From positions 54,426 to 79,956 of the forward strand of contig JBNGIO010006316.1 of the NCBI GenBank assembly GCA_049999805.1: a DNA stretch of 25,531 nucleotides, in the 5' to 3' direction. The DNA comes from Folioceros fuciformis. Taxonomy: Eukaryota; Anthocerotophyta; Anthocerotopsida; Anthocerotales. A program made the position numbers and the translations under genes. Positions 18,910-25,531 of the stretch are shown in pieces; position 1 is the stretch's first letter; every line of letters starts with the position of its first letter. The notes beneath the pieces are model-generated. The model had not been told where the DNA came from, did not search any database, and saw only the letters and a list, made by a program, of their open reading frames with translations.

Positions 18910-20786
18910 ATGTCTGGAGCCTCATCCTCTGTCCCCGTTGTTCCTACCTTGAAAATTGAATTCAAGGACAAGGACAGGTTTAATGGCACAGACTATAACT
19001 TTTGGGCTATGAGACTTACCCAAATTTTTGAGGAGAATGAGCTGTTGTCCATCGTGGATGGCACAGAACCTAAGGTGACAACACTTGCTAGAACGGCTGA
19101 CGAAATCCTAGCCTGGGAGCGTACGGATAGACGAGCACGTTCCATACTCATTGCTGCCTTAGACAGAAATGTCATGCCACACACAATAGATGTGAAGACA
19201 TCGGCAGATGTGTGGAAAGTTTTTCAGTCAATTTATTAGGATAAGAGCTCAGCATCTCTAGTGCATGCGCACAGAGATTTTTTCAATTTGAGAATGAGGG
19301 ACAATGAGCCTGTTGAGGCTTACATCAACAAGTTTAGGACTCTTCGTGCTAATCTTGCGTATTGTGGCACAGTGCTCACGGAAGTACAAGCATCGAGAAG
19401 CATCCTAGCTTCACTTCCAGAGAGCTATCAGCACTTTGTTGGCAGTCAAAATGCCACAATACATGTAGGTGTTCAGGTGGCAACATCAAGTCAGCCACCA
19501 AAAGTGACTCTTGAGGAAGTCATTGGTGCCCTCAAATCTGAAGAACACACAAGGAGCTTCCACAAGAATAAGAGTTCCACTACCAACAACACAAGAGTGT
19601 TCTTCACATCAAGAGGACGAGGTAGCTTTCGTGGGCATGGCAAAGGACGCGGTTCCTATACAAACTCATAGCGTGATGTGACCACAAAGAAGACCTTTGT
19701 TTGCAACTGGTGCAAGATACCTAGACATTATGAATGTGACTGCCGCAAGAAGAAGGGAGGTGAACCCAGACGTGAACATCCTCCAGAAAGCAACATCACT
19801 ACCAGGAAGACTAAGCAGCCCACCATCCTGGCAGTTTGTTTGTCATCCACCCAGGTACAATCTGACACATAGTTCCTCGACTCTGAAGCCACAAGTCACA
19901 TTTGCTTTCACAGGAGTGCTTTTTCTTCTTTCACTCCTTCTACTGATGCAAAACAGTTTGTCTTACTGGGAGACAACAGTGCACTTTCTATCAAAGGCTC
20001 AGGCTCAATTATTATTTCCTTGCCAAATTCTTCTAGACTCAGACTCACAAATGTTCTTTATGTCCCTTCTGAAGGATCGCTAGGAGCTACATGGTGAAGG
20101 AGAGGAGAGGAGGAGGCAAGGAGGAGAGGAGAAAGAGAGATCTCACAGCGTCTCTCACAGCTCTGTTACAAAGGGAGCTCAAGAGGGTATTTATACCCTC
20201 TAGAAAAGCTCCCAAGGAAGCTTCACAAGAAGCTCACAGGAAGCTATGCAGGAAGCTTCCTAAAGATTAGCTTAAGCTAATCTAAACTAATGATACTTAA
20301 TTAGACATTAATATTAGACTAGTTACATTAGTCTAGTTAAACTAATCACATTAGTTTAATTAGACTGATCACATTAGTCTAAGCACATTGGGCTTTAATA
20401 ACCCTACACCTTCAATGACCAAAAATTTGATGTCTGTTCTAAAGTTGTCATAGGAACATTATTACCAAGTGTGCTTTGATCAGCAAGGGTGTTATGTCAC
20501 AAGTACCAGGTCTGGACATGATCTTTTCTTAGGCTCACGTTTTCATGACTTGTATCTCCTGAATGTTAAAATTGTGATCAGTACCATTCAGTCAGTTCAT
20601 TCTACAGAAGTCCCCTCCACACAATTGTGGCACTGTCGTCTTGGACATGTCGACTTCCAACGTCTTAATTCCCTTGTCTTAGGTGAGAGTCATAGAGAGC
20701 CTCTGGATTTTTCTTTTGTCAAAAATACTTTTTGCGAAGCATGTCAGTTGAGTAAGGCTCACTCGCTGCCTTTCAAGGATGTGGCC
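18910..20786 (+). pseudogene. gag-pol remnant of Ty1/copia element A
   Basis: Capsid-type gag (KDKDRFNGTDYNFWAMRL and downstream helices), an RGRG-rich linker, a complete CX2CX4HX4C zinc knuckle (CNWCKIPRHYECDC), a protease start with damaged active site (DSEATSH where family members have DSGAT), and the integrase N-terminal zinc site (LWHCRLGH ... CEACQLSKAH). All of it is in one frame, without frameshifts, but interrupted by four TAG codons at 19237, 19669, 19870 and 20451. A 339-bp solo LTR splits it at 20070-20408. It stops at 20786, where the LTR of element B begins, so the integrase core, reverse transcriptase and RNase H are absent from this window. Confidence 0.88.
20070..20408 (-). 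mobile_element. Nested solo LTR with 5-bp target duplication
   Basis: The sequence starts TGAAGG and ends CCTACA, flanked on both sides by CCTTC (20065-20069 and 20409-20413). Removing it and one CCTTC exactly restores the element A peptide across the site (NVLYVPS joined to MTKNLMSV), which proves an insertion. Read on the minus strand it starts TGTAGGG and has TATAAATA (20195-20188), so its transcription would run leftward; that is the basis for the strand call. No internal domain is present, so it is a solo LTR left by LTR-LTR recombination, or a very small non-autonomous element. Its right half has repeated ATTAGTCTA/TTAGTTTAA words. Confidence 0.92.
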
Positions 20787-20974
20787 TGTTAAGGGGGGGG
20801 GGGTTAAACCTTAGCCTATGTATAGGTTATTTATCGACAAGGTATGGGTAGACATATCTGGATTAGGGTTGACGATGAACAGTCGTGATATATGTATTTA
20901 AAGACAATTTTGACATTATTGATATTCATTCTGACTATTCTTGCTAGGCTATCTTTGCTCCTTGTCTCGTTATA
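20787..20974 (+). repeat. 5' LTR of element B
   Basis: It begins TGTTAA followed by an 11-G run, immediately where element A coding ends, and continues to a second copia PBS. It contains a TATTTAAA core-promoter-like motif near 20895. The left edge is well supported. The right edge lies within a few bases of the PBS but lacks an obvious terminal CA. The expected target duplication partner (TGGCC from 20782-20786) would be beyond the window. Confidence 0.65.
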
Positions 20975-20986
20975 TGGTATCAGAGC
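20975..20986 (+). other. Primer-binding site of element B
   Basis: TGGTATCAGAGC, the same initiator-Met-type site as in element A, 2.8 kb farther on. It shows that a separate retroelement starts here. Confidence 0.88.
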
Positions 20987-21022
20987 ATCAGATGCTCTGC
21001 ACCTTGGGCAAAGCTTTACATA

Positions 21023-21592
21023 ATGCCGAGGTGCAGGGGTTGTAGAGACTTGCGTCAAGGTGAATTATCCCCTGCACAAAATTACAATAGGGGATTTCAG
21101 CCACGACCCAAAGCACCATTTCTTTTTGATACGGTGCTGGATCTCTACGAGCAACAATACCCCGCCCTCTAGCTGCAGAAGTTTGTTGTAGAACACTCTC
21201 GAAGGACACCTTTTACTAGGTCAAGACCACTTGCAAGAGATTCAAACTCTGAAGTTGTGAGACCAGATTATTCTCAACGTTCTGCAACAACGAAAGACAC
21301 ACCTGTAATCAATCCTCATACGGGCGTTCAGATTATTGCTAATAAAACACAAGACTCTCTTACCCATGTTGAGAAGGTGTTGTCCACGATTTTACAAAAT
21401 CAGGTCTTCCTCAAGAACAGGATTCACAGTCTGGATTCAGTGGTAGAGAGTGTTATTCTTTCCTGCAAAGACCAACTCTAGAAAGACATAGGCAAAGTCA
21501 TTGATCTGTTAAAGGATATGGACATCTGCCTACAAGCTCTGGAACATAACACCTTATCTAACGATTCTGCATCTAGCTCACAGGTCCTGTGA
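21023..21592 (+). pseudogene. Leader ORF of element B, coiled-coil protein with two TAG stops
   Basis: A 190-codon frame from ATG 21023 to TGA 21590-21592 is broken only by TAG at 21170 and 21479. The N-terminus has a short Cys/Arg motif (MPRCRGCRDLRQGE). The later half is helical with heptad-like hydrophobic spacing (around HVEKVLSTILQNQVFLKNRI and KDIGKVIDLLKDMDI). It occupies the same place as the leader ORF of element A (after the PBS, before any gag) but shows no clear sequence match to it. I recognise no family. Confidence 0.5.
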
Positions 21593-22154
21593 AATCTTCC
21601 GCTGCTAGGGAGCAAGGCGATTTAGGCACATCAGCATCCCTTATGCACCTGATCTGAATAGGCACTATAGGCTTGGCGTTGCTTGGGTCAGATCTATCTT
21701 TATGTTGCTCATTGGCTTGCTTTAGAGTGTCTGTTCGCAAGACAATGACACGTTGGTCAGGTTGACCTAACCGTTTAACTGAAACGCCATAAAAAAAGGA
21801 ATAGTTGCTGTTTTTTAGGGTTTCTTGCATGAGGTGCAACGTTTCATGTTACAACAGGAAGAAAAGGCTGAGGGGTTCAGCAGGGGTTGGGCATATCATC
21901 TAAACCAACCCAGGTTGACATTCTCAGCGTCTCTCCTACATATCATGATTAGTCCCTAATTATGAGCTATACATTGATACATGAGTACTTAGCTTTGTTA
22001 CCAGAGCCATAGCCCCCCCTACAACGTGATCAGTATTCATGTCCATCGATTCGTTGTTGCACTCGCTGAATAATTCCTTTGCACAGCTTAGCCTACAACC
22101 ACCAGTGGACCCATACCACCCGTTGTCCCGATACCACCTGCATTCAGAGTAACC
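21593..22154. other. Non-coding junction between element B leader and element C gag
   Basis: No plus-strand gene. TGTTACCAGAGCC at 21996-22008 is a decayed version of the copia PBS (two changes), suggesting that element C has its own, now unrecognisable, LTR just upstream. A minus-strand 88-codon frame (21839-21573) has protein-like composition but no family I can name. Alternatively all of this is an unusually long leader of one B/C element. Confidence 0.45.
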
Positions 22155-24790
22155 ATGGCTATAACCACTCCGTCATTTACGTCCGAGTTAAAGGAAAAGG
22201 ATAGGTTTAAAGGGAATGGCTATCCTGTCTGGCGAGTGAGAATGAAAGCAACCTTACTTGCCCATGGTGTTTGGAGCACAGTTAATGGGACTTATGCTCA
22301 ACCAAACCAAAACGTTGTCCCACCTCCTGATCCAGATGATATTGCCCAGTGGAACCAACACAATGCGATTGCTGTTGCTCTCCTCATTAACGGACTTGAT
22401 GCAGATCTCGTCCCTGACGTCGAGTACCTCGACAAGGCAAATGAAATCTGGGATCAGTTGGAAAAGACCTACAAAGTGCAGAACCTCATGACCCTCTGTT
22501 CTGTGAGGCAGGAATTCTACGCATTAAAGATGAAGGAAGGGGATAAAGTGGCAACTCATACTAGCAAGTTCCGGCACCTTTGGGCCTAGCTCATGGCCAT
22601 GACTGGAGACAAGATGTCGGAGGTAGATGTTGTCGAACAGTTGCTCACTTCACTCCCTACTTCCTATCAGACCTTTGTCACAAGCCAGAACGGACCACTT
22701 CGAGTTGCTGGAAGTGCAGTGACCGTCACCTTGGAAGAGGTGATTGGTGCACTATTCCAGGAAGAGCAGAGCCGTGCCTTCACCTCTGGATCCTTTAAGG
22801 GCAAGGGGGAAAAGGTGTTAGCAGCTAATTTCCGCTCAGGCAAAGGCAAAGGGAAACTTAAAGGAGGCAATTCACCTGGACAGAAGGGGGAATCCTCAAG
22901 CTCTACGAAGCAACCAGGCAACTACAATTGGTGTGGGACGCCTGGTCCCTGGGCACGAGAGTGCCGGAAAAAAAGAGTAGGTGAGCCCCAAAAACAACCA
23001 AGGCCAGCTGCAAGTGTTGCAGTTAAGGAAAAATCAAGAGAATCAAAAGCACCAGTAAAGATTCTTACTGTTTGCCTTTCAAGTTCTCTGAAAGATGATG
23101 GGTGCTGGTACCTTGACTCTGGAGCGACCACCCATATTTGTAAGGACATGAAGTTGTTTTCCTCTTTGCACAAAGGCCCAGTTATTGACAAAGGTTTCCT
23201 GGGAGATCAGCAAAGCAAATCTAGTTTGCACATAGAGGGTAAAGGCATGTGCACTTTCAGATTAAGTGATGGCACTGACCTAAGGCTCGAAGATGTCCTC
23301 TTCGTTCCTAGCATGCCTAAGAACCTCATGTCTATGAGTCAACTCATGCGTCTACGTACCTTCTACATGATAGCAGATCATGAACAGTACTGCTTTTACA
23401 GAAAGTCCTCTCTCGACACATGCGTGTTTAAGGGGATTCTCGAGCATGACCTGTACAGGTTAAACATAGTATGCACCCGGGCATCATCCACTTGTTAGTA
23501 TTCTGCCCGGTCCACTGGTGTTCCCACTATCAGTCCTCAGCAGGAGGCTATATTGTGGCACGCTAGATTAGGGCACGTAAATAGAGCTAAGCTCATCGAC
23601 ATGTCTACAATAGAATGCCACAAAGAACCTCTTGCCTATTTGCGAGCCATGCATATTGGCGAAACAGAAGGAGTCTCCCTTCCCAAATGCACCTGCACAT
23701 AGAGCTACAGAGGTACTTGGCTTAGTACATGCTGATATTTTAGGAAAGATCCATGAACCCTCCCTTGGGGGCTCTTGTTACTTTTTCACCCTCACAGATG
23801 ATTATAGTCGTTACACATGGACCTTTCTCATGCACTCCAAAAGTATTAATTTCAACTATTTCAAGGCCTGGCTCACCACAGCTCAGAGGCAAACAGGCAG
23901 GTTACTAAAAATATTGAGGACAAACAACGGGATAGAGTTTGTTAACTCATCTTTTGAAGAATTTCTTCAAGAGGCTGGGATCTTGAGGCAACTCACAGTT
24001 CCCTATACCCCACAACAGAATGGTGTCTCAGAACGCAAAAAACCAGACATTGCTTGGGATGACACGAAGCATGCTGCTTTGGGCAGGCTTACCTCAGGGT
24101 TATTGGGCCGAAGCAGTGGTGGCAGCCACGTACATCCTCAATAGGGTCCTAACTAGTTCAGACCCTCACTAGACCCCCTATGAGGTGTACTGGCAAAAGA
24201 AGCCTAGTCTGCTGCATCTGAAGGTTTTCAGTCCCAAAGCCTATGCTCACATCCCATCTGAGAAAAGGAAGAAACTAGATCAACGTGCATAGGCTTTCAT
24301 TTTTGTGGGATACAGCGAGCAAGCTAAGGCCTACAAGCTTTTCAATCCAGTCACGGAGTCCATTGTGCTTGCAAGAAGTGTCACCTTTCTTGAACCACAT
24401 GCTCCTTCACCAACTGTTGAGTATGCTTCCATCAGTCCTGTAGAAAGTCTTCCTCCTCCTCTAGATTCAGTTGTGGACTACCATCTGGATGATACTGATC
24501 CTGATGAGCTTGATTCTTTGGCTCCTTCCGTCCTTCCTGCTGCTCTTATCTCAGGAGCTAATGATCCTCCTCCAGATCCCCCGGATTCTGAAGCAAAGGG
24601 GGAAGAAGGTCAATAGGAGCAACAACAGGAGGCTGATGAAACCGCTTAGCATGAAGATGATGGTGATGCTGACCGTGCTGCTTCAGAACCTGAGGAAGAC
24701 AATGCAGAGCCAGCCCTTATTCTGCGCCGCTCCACACGCCTCAGGCCACCCCCTGAACAGTGGAAGGAATCCCGATATCAGTCAATAGAC
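22155..24790 (+). pseudogene. gag-pol remnant of Ty1/copia element C
   Basis: Starts at ATG 22155. Gag (KEKDRFKGNGYPVWRVRM), a damaged zinc knuckle (NWCGTPGPWAREC: first Cys and the His lost), an intact protease motif (YLDSGATTHIC), the integrase zinc site (LWHARLGH ... CEPCILAK) and the integrase core. In the core the second catalytic Asp is Asn (RTNNGIEF), while the Glu in NGVSER remains. TAG stops fall at 22587, 23496, 24170, 24290, 24614 and 24647. Two +1 shifts change the frame: one between about 23600 and 23632, one at the six-A run 24037-24042. The integrase tail motif FVGYS follows at 24302, then an acidic linker and an RRSTRLRPP-type motif. No reverse transcriptase follows; the sequence passes into segment D. 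Confidence 0.9.
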
Positions 24791-25489
24791 TTCCGCACTC
24801 ACCTTACTGCCCTTGTACCTCCAGCATTGCGCTCTAAGTTAGATCCTAAGGCATCAAGACATGTCTTTGTTGGCTACTCAGAAGAATTGAAGGGTTACAA
24901 GTTGTTCAACCCTGTCAATCGTCAACTCACCATCTCTCGGAGTGTGATTTTTCATGAAGCAGCCCTTCTTCGCCGTCATACCACAGCTTTGCTTCCGGAT
25001 GCTACTCCTTTACCTTCTTCTATACACGGCATCGAAGATTCAGCACTCATGGATATTGATGAGATTAGTATCTTTGACGACGAGGATGCTTCCCCTTCTC
25101 AGGAGCCAACAGGAGCAGTTTCAACTTTTGATCATCCAGATGGAGAGGATGACAAGGTTTCGGATGTAACGTATCCTTCAACACCTTTGCTATCACCAAC
25201 AGGGCCTTGTGACGCCAGTGATTCTTCGGCTCTGTCTAACATAGATGTTCCTTCAACTGAGCCCATACCCACGTCTGTTGTCGAAAGTAACCCTATTGAG
25301 ATAACTTCACCACTCTGTCGGTCCACCCGAATTCGACACCCTATGCATGAGTGGAAGGAGCCTCCCTTTTTTGCACATACAGTCTTTACTGAATTTTCTC
25401 CAACTACCGTCCTTAGTATCACAGCTTCCCTTGGCGAACCTCTAACTTACACTGAAGCTTTAGCTGGCCTGATTAGGATTAGACGCTAA
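24791..25489 (+). pseudogene. Second integrase-tail and linker module (segment D)
   Basis: In the same frame as the end of element C, the sequence re-enters the integrase tail: KLDPKASRHVFVGYSEELKG (second FVGYS at 24866-24880), an acidic Ser/Pro-rich linker, CRSTRIRHPMHEWKE and EPLTYTEALAG. It is open for 220 codons with no internal stop. Family members would continue into reverse transcriptase; here the match ends near 25470 and a TAA follows at 25487. The last 42 bases of the window hold nothing I recognise. D is a diverged relative of the C module (GYSEQAKAYKLFNP against GYSEELKGYKLFNP), so the join is chimeric and not a simple recent duplication. Confidence 0.8.
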
Positions 25490-25531
25490 AGGCGCGCCAT
25501 TGTATTAGCATAAAGAAAAGGTGAATACAGC

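Noticed and set aside
20070-20408. Treating the gap in element A as an intron
   Set aside because: It has TG...CA ends and a 5-bp direct duplication, and lacks GT...AG borders; it is an insertion.

Overview
The window is nuclear DNA of a plant. Three conserved single-copy-type genes with many short introns (mostly 65-200 nt, with consistent splice phases) lie head to tail on the minus strand in the left 15.7 kb. The right 8 kb is decayed Ty1/copia retrotransposon sequence on the plus strand. Plant-type NADH-GOGAT, a PWI-domain RBM25 and copia primer-binding sites of initiator-tRNA-Met type place it in the green lineage. The short introns and mixed base composition would fit a seed-free land plant, but I cannot name the species.

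Left block, read right to left because transcription is leftward. RBM25 (15727..12355, 7 exons, 899 codons modelled) is an RRM / RE-RD-rich / PWI splicing regulator. PIG-V (11918..10117, 6 exons, 442 codons modelled) is the ER GPI mannosyltransferase II. NADH-dependent glutamate synthase GLT1 (9328..1, 22 exons in view, about 2104 codons) runs off the left edge with roughly its last hundred codons missing. Every exon junction was placed by hand, and the summed exon lengths keep frame through all three genes. Two GLT1 introns appear to use GC-AG splice sites. The genes have unrelated functions (RNA splicing, GPI anchors, nitrogen assimilation); their closeness looks like compact gene packing, not an operon.

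Middle block, 15.7-18.0 kb: AT-richer intergenic DNA with a 21-bp minisatellite (16740..16852) and a 54/58-bp tandem repeat containing a 10-N assembly gap (17573..17870).

Right block: nested retroelements. Element A has an LTR end, a PBS, a leader ORF and a gag-pol remnant. A 339-bp solo LTR (20070..20408) with a perfect 5-bp target duplication (CCTTC) splits it, and the LTR of element B cuts it off at 20787. B has an LTR, a PBS and a leader ORF broken by stops. Element C (gag, protease, integrase) follows and is fused to a second copy of the integrase-tail module (called D). No reverse transcriptase is present in the window. The most unusual pattern is that all twelve in-frame stops that interrupt these reading frames are TAG, most at sites that look like former CAG codons. 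The second is that A and B each carry a predicted coiled-coil leader ORF between PBS and gag.
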